From the NCBI RefSeq assembly GCF_019578655.1, contig NC_063258.1, positions 2,108,001 to 2,172,000 of the forward strand: a stretch of 64,000 bases of DNA, given 5' to 3'. The translations under genes were made by a program, and so were the position numbers. The DNA comes from Ricinus communis (lineage: Eukaryota > Streptophyta > Magnoliopsida > Malpighiales > Euphorbiaceae). This document shows, piece by piece, positions 43,311 to 55,375 of the stretch. Positions within the stretch are counted from its first letter, which is position 1. Each line of letters opens with the position of its first letter. The notes beneath the pieces were generated by a model that saw only the letters and a program-made list of their open reading frames with translations, was not told the origin of the DNA and made no database searches.

Positions 43311-44169
43311 TGGTTAGTTATCTAATAACTTTTCTATTTCAATTATTGCTCATTTATTGGGAACAATATTGTACTCTGCTTTATTACTTATAAGTAAACT
43401 GTGCACTTGCTGATTTGGTCCAACAACACACTATCACCATACACTTTGATAGAATGAACTGTATTCTTCATACGGGTAAGGATGAAATGGAGAATAGGTT
43501 CTACTCCTAAAAATATGTATATAAGAGTACTATTAAATTTCACGTTCTCAATTGTCTTTATTTTTCCTTGCTTGAAATTAATGAATAGTTTTTATGGATA
43601 ATATTCCCAAGTCCTTTTAATTAATAAGTGTACAATCCTCTTATCCAGTAATGCTTCTATGAATCACAATTTAGATCTTTAATTAAGGACATGATATTTG
43701 TAAAAAGAAAAATTTTTACATTCTCTAACTTCTAAGTATGACACTGAGACTATATGGTCATATTCGTTACAGAATGATGCATATATATATGATATTAGAT
43801 AAGTTTTACTTAATTAGCAAACATAGAAGGCCTTTAGTCCTTTACTTTTTAATTTTTGAACATATAATACTACCATACTATTAGATTTCTTAATTATAAT
43901 TTTTAAAGAAAGATAAACCCACCCTACATGAAAATTAATAGATTTGCTAAATATCAATAATGTTAAAATATAGTACATTAAAAGTAGGAATAAATAAAGA
44001 CAAGAAAAAATAAAGGTAAACAGTAATAATAGATATCCTCTCTATCATCCCCCTGATTTTTGGTGTCCATAGACATGATACACAGATTATGTTGCAATGA
44101 CGTGAATCATATAAAATCGAGAGGCCTTGTAAGAATATTTGCAAGTTAAGAATTCTTGGAACCCCAATA
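43311..44169. other. AT-rich spacer between the low-copy repeats
   Basis: No gene or recognisable element. Confidence 0.5.
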
Positions 44170-44465
44170 GGTGTTACCATTATTAACCTCATCTTGAATT
44201 TCAATGCACACTGCTTCGGGATGTGAATCTTGAACTTCTTGGGTAGGTTAGAATTTTCTTATTTTAAATGAATAACCCCTTTATTAGAGGCAAACTTCTT
44301 TAAAGATAAAAGGTTAAGCTAAAAGTGAGAGGGTGGTAAAACATATAATAAGTAGGCTGACAATGAATTTTCCAAGGATAGTTAATATGGACCTTTAATG
44401 AAATCAATTACCCTTGTATCCAAAATTAATTAAAATTTCCTTCTAATTACTTGGATTTACAACTA
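44170..44465. repeat. Diverged low-copy repeat, copy c
   Basis: Partner of 42985-43310; see that entry for shared blocks. Confidence 0.5.
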
Positions 44466-44479
44466 TAGAAATTCATGGG

Positions 44480-44975
44480 TTTAGCAGCCCGTCACTATTT
44501 AGTGACAGATTTTAGGAATCCAACTTTTATGAGGGTGTAGCGACGATATTATAGTGATGCATGCCATTTGGTCACTAATCTTAGCATGAATAGTTGGCGC
44601 TATAATTTGCAGCGAAGTAACATTAATTTAGCAAAAAATTATAGCAATGACTTAAAAATCTGCCACTAGTTTTAGTGAAAAGTTGGCGCCATTTTTTGCG
44701 CCCAAGGTAAGGTTGTGTTGCTAAAAAGGGAATACAACAACGACCTAAAAGCGATCTCTATAGTTGGAGGTTAATGATAGATTTGGTTGTTGCTAGTGGC
44801 TCAGGGTTATTAATCAAAATGATTTCATTTTTGGTTTTGTTATACTAACCCTAATGTTAGCAACAGATTCAAATCCGTTGCACAAAATCTTAAATGAATC
44901 GATGTTGTTTTAAAAGCATATAATTGTTAGACCTGAATTTTAGTGACCGCGTGAATCCATCACTAAATTATTGTT
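44480..44975. mobile_element. DNA-transposon-like block with GTCACTAAA motifs
   Basis: Starts near AGCAGCCCGTCACTATTTAGTGACAGATTTTAGG and ends near TTTTAGTGACCGCGTGAATCCATCACTAAATT. Repeated (G)TCACTA/TAGTGA motifs and TAGCGACGATATTATAGTGA resemble subterminal repeats of plant CACTA-type non-autonomous elements. No exact terminal repeats or target duplication could be fixed. Confidence 0.4.
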
Positions 44976-45789
44976 CACTATATGTCTTTATGTTATGTCT
45001 ATTTATTATTATATTTTTGTAATTAATGTGTTTAATTAACTTTATAATTCTTCTATATATATGATGTATGTAATGTGGAGGATATAAAGTTTAGATGGTC
45101 CAGTGCGCGGAGGAGATGGTGACCCCTCACATAGGCCTATAATTCATATGCACTAGGCCACCTCGACCAATCCTTCCTTCTATTTTCCCACCACATTCTA
45201 CTACACCATTCCCTACACCATTATCTTCATATTTCCAGACCACTATTGACTGCATCTCCATCCATTATACCATCTCCTAAACTATTACCTGTTGGACCAC
45301 TGCCCACCATTACTTCTACTACACCATCCTATTCCTATGTAGTTGGATTCTTATCTGAAAAATCTGAGCTCCTCATATGAATTGAGAATAAAAAGGTAAT
45401 TTTAATTGTAATTTTATATGTATTTAAACTTATAAAATTATATTTTATAATTATTTGGTGGAAATTTGATGTTGAGCGTGCCATGTATATAGGTACACAA
45501 ACCTTTGTAATTATTGCGCCTTAATTGACGTCTTTAATCAAGTTTCTTGTGAATTTCTAAGCTCTTTTACCAAAATTTGCTTACATCCTAAAAAAATATC
45601 GTAAAAATTAATTGAAGAATAGTAGTAAATGATTACTAAATTACTGGTATTTAATATGCTGGAGAATTATATATACATTGAATGTTTGGAATGGATATAA
45701 ATGCAAAAAAAAAATGTCTGATTAATAACTGGCTAAAAAACTAAAGTTTTGAAATGTGTTTTTTGAAAATTTGTATTGTGCAGTATCAT
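44976..45789. other. Intergenic DNA, nothing recognised
   Basis: Short C/A-rich stretch at 45170-45340 (CCACCATT..CTACACCAT) without a sustained frame. Confidence 0.5.
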
Positions 45790-46090
45790 TGTTGTTATTA
45801 TCTTGATGTTAGTCCCCCACTCCATTCCCTGCTTCTCGTTTTTATAAAGAGTCTCAAGTCTCACTTTTTTGAGGAGTGCTTACTTCTTTTATGCCATAGA
45901 GCCCCATTATCTCATTCTCCTTGAGTGGAGATAACTACTACATAACTCCTCCTCCCACCACTTTCTTTATGTTTGTGCTTAGTGTTTATCCATAATTATT
46001 GATTAATTAATTAACTAATTAATCAATTAATTAAACTAATTAATTAACTAATTAATTATTATGGGCTTAGGATCTTGGGCCTTTATTACC
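45790..46090. repeat. About 300-base direct repeat, left copy
   Basis: Aligns with 47812-48125 from TGTTGTTATTATCTTGATG through CCCTGCTTCT, ..GAGTGCTT.CTTCTTTTAT.CCATAGAG.., a (TTAATTAA)n block and ..CTTAGGATCTTGGGCCTTTATTACC. The pair could be LTRs of a small (TRIM-like) element of about 2.3 kb, but I found no primer site or polypurine tract. Confidence 0.6.
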
Positions 46091-47811
46091 TTCTGCACTA
46101 TACTGGGTCTGAAAATTAATTATAGACCAAAAACTTTCGGCCCAAGCACCTTCAAATTCTCACTTTTCTTCTTTACTCTCAAATCTCCTTCTTTTCAATT
46201 CTTTCTTTAAGAGATTAGCTCTTTTCTTGATTATACTAATAAGTACCCATTTAGAATTACTAGCCAATTCCAAAAATAGTCAATTTTCTAAGATCATAAT
46301 TTTTTTTTAATTTACTCTTTCTACTGGCGGCACATCATTGTTGCCTTGCGCCAACATTGACGGCATCTCCTCACATTGTCATTTGTTGTGTTATCATCCT
46401 CATTCTCTACCAACAGCTGTGCTTCGCCGCGTTGTCTTCTCCTTGAGCCTCACCGCCAACTACCCAAGCACATTACCGATTCCTCTAAATTTTTTTTCTC
46501 TCTCTCTCTTAGCTTTTGGTGGTCTTTCTAGACTAGAACAATATTGGATTGGTTCTGTTCAAACCAAACCTTCAATTCTTTTTTTTCTGGAATTATTATC
46601 CTTAGTCTTAAATCTTGGTACTGAAAAGTATATCCTCCTATAAAAAACAACCCTTTCAAATTTATGAGAGAAAAAGATTCAGAAAAGGCATTTCTTTTAC
46701 TCAAAATTTTTGATTTTATGTGTTTATTTGTTAAGTAATTGTGCATAATTTGATTTAAATTGCTAGAAAATTTTTTAGGATGTAGCCTGATATGTATGAA
46801 AAAATTAGGTTTTCTTTTTTAGATTGGATTCCCAAGTACATTTTCAACTTGAGACTCTGGATCCCCAAGTACCTAATTTACTTGGGGATCTCGAACTTTT
46901 TTTTAAAATATTTCCTGGATACCCAAGAACATTTCTAACTTGAGGCTCTCAAACTGAAATATTTTAAATATTATTTAGATCCTCAAGAACATTTCCAACT
47001 TGGGGCTCCCGAATTAAAATATTATCAGTTTAACTTAGGAAACCCGATAAACAAAATTAGAATGCTAAGAACTAGTTTACTTGGAGATCTCATATTAAAA
47101 TATTATCAGTTCCCTAAGAACAATGCTAACTTGGGGCTCCCGACTTAAATTTTTTAAAGTATTATTGGATCCCCAAGAACATTTCTAACTTGGGGAAGTA
47201 CTTGGGGCTTCACTTCAAATATTTTATTGATATCCTTTGAGGAACCATATATTTTCAGGACCAATAAAATATTTAAACCATAACATGCTTAGTTCCTGCA
47301 CCAATACAATCAGGCTTTTATTCTTAAAATTTTTAACAATTTAAATAATTAAAATGTGTACACTTGTTTGTTGTTTTGCAGTTATGGATCAAGCTCAGCT
47401 CATCATCATTCCTCTTCTCGAGATAGAGTTCCTTTTCATGCTGCAATTGCAGAGATAATTTATTTATTCTTTTGACGTTTTGATTCTCTCTTTTTTTTTT
47501 CAATAATGAACTAAACTTTTCCTTCTCTTCCTCTTTTGTGCGTTATATGTTCTTTGCTCTTATTGAGCGAATTGCTTCAAGTTTTCTGCCGCTTTATATA
47601 GCCATATCACTTTATATATAACATACATGCACTACAACCATATCACTTGCATCATGCAACAATTCATTCATGTAGCCACACTAATGTACCTCTGCACACT
47701 TATTTTTACAACCATTTTGCATCATGCAGCCATATATCTTGCTTTATCCTACATTTTTTCTATTATTTCTTTCTTATTGGATAGTTGTATCACAAATAGA
47801 AACACGTGCAA
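46091..47811. other. Interior between the 300-base direct repeats
   Basis: No recognised protein. A 101-codon plus frame (46338-46643) is hydrophobic, without domain or codon signal, and is not called. The striking part is 46838-47215, listed separately. Confidence 0.5.
46838..47215. repeat. Repeated CCCCAAG..CTTGGGG hairpin-forming units
   Basis: At least five imperfect units of about 65-85 bases, each with GGAT(C/A)CCCAAG(A/T)ACATTT(C/T)..AACTTGGGGCTCCCGA. Several can fold as CCCAAG/CTTGGG stems; 46858-46892 has ATCCCCAAGTA..TACTTGGGGAT, a near-perfect inverted repeat. Confidence 0.65.
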
Positions 47812-48125
47812 TGTCGTTATTATTGTTGTCTTGATGTTGGTCCCCTCTCCATTCCCTGCTTCTGCTTTTTATAGAGAGTCTCAACTCCCACTTTTTTGAA
47901 GAGTGCTTCCTTCTTTTATTCCATAGAGTCTCATTATCTCATTCTACTTGGAGAGTGGAGACAACTGCTACACAACTCCTCTCATCACTTTCTTAATGTA
48001 TGTGCTTAGTGCTTACCCAAAATTATTAATTAACTAATTAATTAATCGATTAATTAAACTAATTAATTAATCGATTAATTAAACTAATTAATTATTATGG
48101 ACTTAGGATATTGGGTCTTTATTAC
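47812..48125. repeat. About 300-base direct repeat, right copy
   Basis: Partner of 45790-46090; (TTAATTAA/ATCGAT)n block expanded at 48020-48095. Confidence 0.6.
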
Positions 48126-48475
48126 CCAAACACTAATATAAATTAACCACATTTCATTTTTTGGAGAGAGTAAGATGAGTGATGTAGGATGTGATTCTTT
48201 TAATTCTCTAAATGATATTGGAATACTTAAAAGTGCTAACTTATCTCCAGATGAATCAGAGTTGGTAGCATTAGTTTTGCAAATGGAGATGAAACATTGA
48301 GAAAAGAATAAGAATAAGAGTTGGAAGCAATAGCTTTTGTAAATGAAAATGAGAAATTGGAAGAAGAAGAAAAAAACATTCAAGTGGGATCAAATTAATT
48401 CGATGAAAATAATTTTATTTTTCTATTGATAAAATATTAGTCACTTGTTAACTTAAAAATCCTAATAACAAGAAG
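48126..48475. other. Intergenic DNA, nothing recognised
   Basis: AT-rich, short A/G-rich tract at 48290-48380; no element end found. Confidence 0.5.
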
Positions 48476-49158
48476 GGCATAATTCATATTGCTTAGAAAG
48501 ATGATCAAAGATCTAAAACAAAGAAAACTTGTTTCTAAGTTCCAGATTCGAAACACTCCACAAAAAGGTGACAAGCCTACTTGAATGTTTCTTTAGCATA
48601 TATTCTACTCAAGAACACAAAGACACAAGCAAATAGTCTTTTGGTTGTAATTCATCAATAATCTGCAGTGAAATTCATTTTAAGCCTTTATATAGCCTTT
48701 ATAAGACCTAAAAACTGATACTCTAAAATAAATAAACTCAACTTATAGGCTTTAACATAAACAAGTTTGGACAGCCCATTATCAAAGCAATAAAATTAAT
48801 AAGCTTCTAAATTGACATGTTTTAAACAACCCATTATGACAAAATACGAACATTTAATTCCACTCAGTTAACAAGGCTAAAAAACTAAAAACAAACTTAA
48901 GTAAGCCCATTTTGAAGTTGAACTTGAATTAAGTTATAAATAACTTTATTTGATCTTGTCTCCAAGCCTTAGATTCCTTGCAGCCCATTACAAGCCAAAT
49001 TCACCAAATCTTGTAGATGATTAATGCTTGTTGAATCTTCTTGGCTAGTGATCTTGTTATAGGTCCTTGAGGCAGAATAATTGGATTGACAATCTCCTCA
49101 ATTTTATCCTTACTTTCTTGGTCATGGTCATCCTCTTGGTGTGTAGTCTGTTCCATAA
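48476..49158 (-). mobile_element. Ty3/gypsy 3' coding tail plus LTR-like sequence, inverted copy
   Basis: Reverse-complement homologue of 54698-55375. The minus strand encodes the pol C-terminus ..EQTTHQEDDHDQESKDKIEE and ..PITRSLAKKIQQAL.. (49158-49020), followed by the same non-coding LTR-like tail with a TATATAAAGGC core promoter-like site at about 48690. Here the coding tail lacks the stop codons seen at 54748 and 54785, so this copy is less decayed. Confidence 0.65.
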
Positions 49159-50036
49159 CAAGAAGCATATTGCATATGGCGGTCTTATTGGTAAATTGCA
49201 TTGCCAAGGGCTAATCTTGCATATAATTCACCATATGAAATTCCATATCATGCATTATGTGTTTCAATTATTTATATTATCTTAACTGAAATTGCTAAGT
49301 ATCAAATAAGGTGCAAGGTATTCATGTGCTATGACTAATAATTTCACAGACACCCATACAAATAAACGACCGAATCTATCTAATAATCTCTTTACAAATA
49401 AAAAAATAAATACAATATGCTACAGATACACCAATACCATTTTTAAAATTTCAGATACTATGATTTGTAATAAAGAAAATTAAAACCATTATGACCAAGA
49501 GGAAGCTACATGATATCATAGTACTGACCAAAGTCATTTAACTACTATTCTTTTTGTATACATCGCATATACAAAAAGTTGTCTACATTTATTATGTGTT
49601 TATTATAGTTACTAATCATTGATTAATTACTTTTAGGACTATTTAGATGTTCTTAAAAAAAATTACCTTCTGAATTTGTCATAATCAAATCTGTCAATTT
49701 TTTTTCATAAGTCTTTTGCTTCTATTTGAGTTGTCATATTTTCTTTTTTGCTTTTAGTATTAAATTTCTTATTTTAGCTAATTTGCTTCAAACTTGTTTT
49801 GAAAATTTCAGATTTTGAAATCTGTACAAAACAGGCTATTTGAATTTTTTAAAAAGTGTGATTCACCTAAGAATACAAAAGAAATTAGCTAGAGTGGTGT
49901 GAGGAAAGCCGTGATCAAAATAAACTATTTAAGCGAAACACGAGTGACCAATCTCATCTTTTGAATGTAAACACGTGAGGGAGTATTATGAGGTCCTTAT
50001 ATTATTATTTTTATTTTCTAACCTTTTATTGCAATA
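49159..50036. other. Region upstream of gypsy gag without LTR
   Basis: A 5' LTR and a primer site of the TGGTATCAGAGC type would be expected just before gag; I find neither. AT-rich DNA only. Confidence 0.5.
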
Positions 50037-51341
50037 ATGTTTAACCAAGGTAAAGGTAGAGGAGCTGACCATATTGATACAGCTAGATTGCATGAGGCTC
50101 AACAAGCTGAATTTGCACGTTTATATCGCACTATAGAGAACATGAGGGAAACATTAGAGCATATGGATATAAGGTTGCAAGCTGTTGAAAGAGTCACATT
50201 GGAGCGTAATGAGAGGCAAAGAGGTGATAGAAATCAAATACCTCAAACTGATATTTTGGATGATGAATACGATTTTAAGGATGATAATGCAACTCTTGTT
50301 GGAGGAGCTAGACCTAGAGGAGGTCGCGGTGCTGGTAGAGGTAGGGAAATGATGTATGATAATGCATTATATGAAAGAAATCATGGTGATGATGACTTTG
50401 TAGATAGGAACTTGGGAAGCATTAAATTGAAAATTCTTAATTTCTGAGGTAAATCAGATCCGGAGGCTTATTTGCAACGGGAAAAGCAAGTTGAGCTTAC
50501 CTTTGATTTCCATCAATTTAGTGAAGAAAAGAAAGTCAAGCTTGCCATAACTCAATTTTCAGATTATGTTATAGCTTAGTGGGAACAATTGGTGACTAAT
50601 AGAAGAAGGAATTTAGAGTATCCATTTGAGACTTAGCATGATCTTAAGTCTGTCATGAGAAGGAGATTTATGCCTAAATATTTTGATAGAGAACTTGTTC
50701 AAAGACTTCAGGTTTTTAAACAAAATAGTAGGAGTGTTGATGACTACTATAAAGAGATAGAAATGATCATGACTAGAGCTAATATAGATGAAGATATAGA
50801 GACTACTATGGCACATTTCTTGGCTGGTTTGAACAAGGACATAACGGATCGAGTTGATTTGCAGCCTTATGTGGAGTTAGAAAAGATAGTACACATTGCC
50901 ATTAAGGTGGAGAAACAACTCCAAGGAAGAGGAGCAACAAGATGTGTTTCCAAACCTTATTCCGATCCTAGTTCTTCTTGGAAAATGGATGGAAAGAATG
51001 ATTTTAAGGGTGAAAATAAGGCTGTTCATGATTGTGGAAAGGAGAAGGTAGATTCGGGTTCTAAAGACAAATCCAAAGTCGAAGAGCCTAAGGTGAGAAA
51101 TAGAGATATTAAATGTTGGAAGTGCCAAGGTGTAGGTCATATTAGCAAAGAATGTCCAAATAAGAGGGTTATGACCTTGAGAAATAGTGAGATAGTGATT
51201 GATGATGAAGAAGGCAATAATAAGAGCGATGATCAGATGCCAAAATTGGAGGATTATAGTGACGAGAGCATTGAGGAGCCAATTAGAGGTGATTTGCCAA
51301 TTATTAGGCGTGCTCTTAAACACTCAATTAAAGGAGAATAG
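50037..51341 (+). pseudogene. Ty3/gypsy Gag, broken
   Basis: Capsid/nucleocapsid of a chromovirus-like Ty3 element. Starts at 50037 with a coiled coil (..LHEAQQAEFARLYRTIENMRETLEHMD..), an Arg/Gly-rich stretch, then after a TGA at 50445 (CGA-to-TGA type) the capsid: ..YLQREKQVELTFDFHQ.., ..MPKYFDRELVQRLQVFKQ.., ..RVDLQPYVELEKIVHIA... The CX2CX4HX4C knuckle CWKCQGVGHISKEC is at 51114-51155. Two Trp codons read TAG (near 50577 and 50634), typical of methylation-driven decay. Motif order fits plant chromoviruses, possibly the CRM group; not proven. Confidence 0.8.
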
Positions 51342-51343
51342 CC

Positions 51344-51950
51344 ATGAGGAGTAACGAGATAATTTATTTCATACAACATGCCATATTCAAAGGTAAGGTT
51401 TGTAGTATGATTGTGGATAGTGGAAGTTGCATCAATGTTGTGAGTATACTATCGGTTGATAGATTGGGCTGTCTACTAGACCACACCCTTGGCCATACAA
51501 ACTTCAGTAGCTTAATGATTGTGGTGAGGTTAAGATAAATAAATAATTTATCATTTCATTTTTCATTAGTAAATATCATGATGAAGTGTTGTCCGATGTG
51601 GTTCCATACATGCTGGAGATATTCTACTTGGTAGACCATGGCAATATGACCGAAGAGATATGCATGATGGGTACCTCAATAGGTATTCATTTACAAAGGA
51701 TGGGCGAAAGACCATCTAACACCACATTCCTCAAAAAAAGTGTATGAAGACTAATATAAAATGGAAAGGATGAGAATTTAAATAAAGAAAAAACGAGTGA
51801 AAATAAAATGAGTGAAAATAAACAGATTGAAACTAAAAAGAGTGAAAAGAAAGAGGGAAAAGAAAAAGGAAAGCAAATTCAGCCTATTGAAAAAAAAAGA
51901 ATGTGAGTTTGATAGCTAGGACACGTGAGGTTAGACATGCTTTGTGTTCT
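51344..51950 (+). pseudogene. Ty3/gypsy aspartic protease, broken
   Basis: ..FIQHAIFKGKVCSMIVDSGS.. gives the active site as V-D-S-G-S (usual D-S/T-G) at about 51410-51424, followed by ..CINVVS. After 51538 the frame is lost, but scattered blocks (..LEIFYLVDHGNM-like with stops, K-V-Y-E) continue the protease-RT linker. Followed by a Lys/Glu-rich low-complexity stretch to about 51910. Confidence 0.65.
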
Positions 51951-52970
51951 TAATCCCGTTCAATTACTTCTGACAGTAAGTCTATAGCGCTTCTAGCCAG
52001 TCTTACTTAAGAAAACATCAATCAGTCTATATTTGTACTTTTATGCAAAGGGGCTTATTTGGCCACTAATGATCATAACCTATCTTTGCCTGGTGTGTTT
52101 GTTGATCTTTTGCATAAATTTGAAGATTTGTTTCCAGAGGAGATGCCCAATGGTTTGCCACCAATTAGATGCATATAACACTAAATTGACTTTATTCCTA
52201 GAGCTTCCATACCCAATAGACCAGCTTATAGAACTAATCACATTGAGACAAAGGAGATACAAAAATAAGTGGAGTCGCTAGCTAATGGGTATGTGAGAGA
52301 AAATCCTAGTCCTTGCTCGATTCCTATCATTCTTGTGCCAAAGAAGGATGGAACATGGAGGATGTGTGTGGATTACAGAGCCATCAATAACATCACTGTA
52401 AAGTATCATCATCATATTCCTAGATTAGATGATATGCTTGATGAGTTATATGGTTCTTGTTTATTCACTAAAACTGATATGAAATTTGGTTATTATCAAA
52501 TTCGAATGAATGTGGGTGATGAGTGGAAAATAATATTAAGATTAAATATGGGTTGTATGAGTGGCTTGTTATGCGATTTGGTCTTACTAATACACCAAGC
52601 ACATTCATGAGGTTGATGAACCATGTGTTGCGTGAGTACTTGGGTAAATTTATCGTCATTTATTTCGATGATATTTTGATTTATTCTAAGCGCTTGGTTG
52701 ATAATGTTATGCATGTACATGCTGTATTATACATTCTTAAGCGTGAAAAGTTGTATGCTAACCTTAAGAAGTGTGGTTTTTGCATGGATAAGGTTAACTT
52801 TCTTGGCTTTGTGGTCTCTAGTCAAATTATTGAGGTTGATCAAGAAAATGTGAAGGCTATTAAAGATTGGTCGAGACCTAAGAATGCTAGTGAGTTGAGA
52901 AGCTTTTATAGGCTTGCTGGTTTCTATAGTAGATTCATTAGAAATTTCAGCACTATAGCTGCACCTTTGA
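51951..52970 (+). pseudogene. Ty3/gypsy reverse transcriptase, broken
   Basis: Runs from ..LPGVFVDLLHKFEDLFPEEMP.. (52085-52150, in a second frame) through ..CSIPIILVPKKDGTWRMCVDYRAINNITV.. (52316-52400) and ..SCLFTKTDMKFGYYQIRM.. to the catalytic Y-F-D-D at 52661-52672 and ..NLKKCGFCMDKVNFLGFVV... A one-base frameshift near 52545 separates the fingers from the palm. The first catalytic Asp in T-K-T-D-M is kept. Confidence 0.8.
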
Positions 52971-53553
52971 ATGAGTTAGTTAAGAAAAACATTGGATTTG
53001 TTTGGGGTGATGCACAAGAGCATGCATTTAATGAACTTAAGGATAAATTATGTACTGCACCATTGCTTGCTTTGCCTAACTTTGATAAAACTTTTGAAAT
53101 TGAATATGATGCTAGTGGCATAGGAATTGAAGCTGTTTTGATGCAGGATCAAATACTACTAATGTATTTTAGTAAGAAGTTAAGTGGGACAGCCTTGAGT
53201 ATCCAACATATAATAAGGAGTTATATGCTTTGGTTCGAAGTTTGCATACATGGCAATATTATTTGTGGCCTAAGGAGTTTGTGATACATACTGACCATGA
53301 AAGTTTAAAGCATTTTAAGGGTCAAGATAAGCTGAATCGTAAGCATGCCAAATGGGTGGAATTCAACATTTTGATTAGCTTCAAGCAAGGTAAAGAGAAT
53401 GTGGTTGCTAATGCATTGTCAAGAAGGTATACTTTGATTAATTCTCTTAGTACCAAATTGTTGGGTTTTGAGCATATTAAGGAGTTATATCTTAATGATG
53501 ATGATTATGGTGATATATATGTATCTTGTGGTAATGGGACTATTTTTAAATGA
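52971..53553 (+). pseudogene. Ty3/gypsy RNase H, broken
   Basis: ..FEIEYDASGIGIEAVLMQD.. carries the first catalytic Asp (Y-D-A-S-G, about 53100); the second half follows in another frame: ..[20 protein letters not shown].. and ..[20 protein letters not shown].. ending V-A-N-A-L-S-R-R at about 53425. A frameshift near 53235 breaks it. Confidence 0.8.
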
Positions 53554-54750
53554 TTTTTACTTGTTTGATGGTTTCTTATTTAAGAAAAATAGATTGTATA
53601 TTCCTAAGTGTTCTATGAGAGAATAAGGAAGCACATGGAGGAGGCTTGATGGCTCATTTTGGGGTAAATAAAATCTATGATATGCTGATAAAATATTTCT
53701 TTTGGCCTGGTATGAAACATGATATGCATAAGATTCGTGAGTATTGTATAACATGTAAGGAGGCTAAGTCTAGGTTGAAACCGCATGGTTTGTATACACC
53801 ATTACCTGTTCCTAGTGAACCTTAGACTGATTTATTTATGGGTTTTGTGCTTGGATTGCCTAAAACTAGGAAGGCTCATATGATAATATCTTTGTTGTGG
53901 TTGATAGATTTAGTAAGATGGCTCATTTTATACCATATCATAAAACAGATGATGCTAAATTGATTGCTAATTTATTATTCAAAGAAGTTGTGCATTTTCA
54001 TGGTATACCTAAGAGCATTGTTAATGATAGAGATGTTAAATTTTTGAGTCATTTTTGGCGTATTTTATGGGGAAAGTTAGGAACTAAGTTGTTGTTCTGA
54101 ACTATTTGTCATCCTCAAACTGATGGCTAAACTGAAATAGTTAATCAAACTTTGATTATTTTGCTTAGGGCAATCATAAAAAAGAATATTAGGATGTGGG
54201 AGGATTGTTTACCTTTTGTGGAGTTTGCTTAGACTAGGGTTATTCATAGCACTACTAATTGTTCTCCATTTGAAATTGTTTATGGTTTTAATCTACTTAC
54301 TCCTATTGATTTATTACCATCGCCACCTAACAAATTTGTGAGTGTTGATGCTAATTCAAAGGCTGATTTAGTGAAGAAGTTACATAAGTAGGTTAAGGAA
54401 AGGATTGAAAAGCAAAATGCTAAAGTAGCTTCACGTGTGAATAAAGAAAGGCTGGCGATTGGGTTTGGGTATATTTTTGCAAAGGAAGGTTTCCACACTA
54501 AAGGAAGTCCAAATTGAATCCAAGAGGAGATGGTTCTTTTCAAATACTTGAAAGGATTAAAGACAATGCATACAAAATGGATTTGCAAGGAGAGTACAAT
54601 GTAAGTACTTCATTTAATATGGTTGATTTGAGTCCTTTTGGTATAGGTGATGCTTTTGATTCGAGCAAGAATTCTTTTAAGGAGATGAAAAATATTATAG
54701 AACAGTCTACACACCAAGAGGATGACCATGACCAAGGAAGCAAGGATTAA
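53554..54750 (+). pseudogene. Ty3/gypsy integrase, broken
   Basis: Zinc-binding part near 53640-53760 (..GGLMAHFGVNKIYDML.. and C-I-T-C). Core: ..[15 protein letters not shown], where the usual first catalytic Asp (M-D-F) reads Gly; ..[19 protein letters not shown]..; ..[20 protein letters not shown].. with the second Asp; then after a stop ..[15 protein letters not shown].. with the Glu of the DDE triad. The C-terminal segment ..NPRGDGSFQILERIKDNAYK.. is the GPY/F-like module; the tail H-Q-E-D-D-H-D-Q leads into the 3' region. Several C-to-T type stops. Confidence 0.8.
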
Positions 54751-55375
54751 ATTGAGAAGATTGTCAATCCAATTATTCTTCCTTAAAGACCTATAACAAG
54801 ATCACAAGCCAAGAAGATTCAACAAGCGTTAATTAGTCATCTACAAGATTTAGTGAATTTGGCTTGTAATAGGCTACAAGGAATCCAAGGCTTGGAGACA
54901 AGATCAAATAAAGTTATTTACAACTTAATTCAAGTTCAACTTCAAAATAGGCTTACTTAAGTTTGTTTTTAGTTTTTAGCCTTGTTAATTGAGTGGAATT
55001 AAATGTTTGCATTTTTTTCATACTGGGCTGTTTAAAACATGTCAATTTAGAAGTTTATTAGTTTTATTGCTTTGATAATGGGTTGTCCAAACTTGTTTAT
55101 GTTAAAGCCCATAAGTTGAGTTTGTTTATTTTATAATATCAGTTTTTAGGTCTTGTAAGGCTATATAAAGCCTAAAACGAATTTTACTGCAGATTATTAA
55201 TGAATTACAACCGAAAAGCTGTTTGCTTTTGTCTTCGTATTCTTGAATAGAATACATGCTAAAAGAACATTCAAATAGACTTATCAACTTCTTGTGGAGT
55301 GTTTGGAATCTAGAACTTAGAAACAAGTTTTCTTTATTCTAGATCTTTAATCATCTTTTTAAGCAATATGAATTC
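54698..55375 (+). mobile_element. Ty3/gypsy coding tail and 3' LTR-like sequence
   Basis: Homologous to the inverted copy 48476-49158. After the coding end, a TATATAAAGCC site near 55162 and a GGTTGTAATTCAT-type block (read here TGAATTACAACCG) are shared. The outer end is near 55375, where similarity to the inverted copy fades. Without a 5' LTR the exact LTR limits cannot be set. Confidence 0.6.

Noticed and set aside
45960..46065. (TTAATTAA)n as an origin or CRISPR-like array
   Set aside because: Simple AT-rich repeat shared by the 300-base direct repeats; CRISPR arrays are not expected in plant nuclear DNA and there are no spacers.
46338..46643. 101-codon hydrophobic frame
   Set aside because: No start context, domain or codon signal; AT-rich low-copy DNA.
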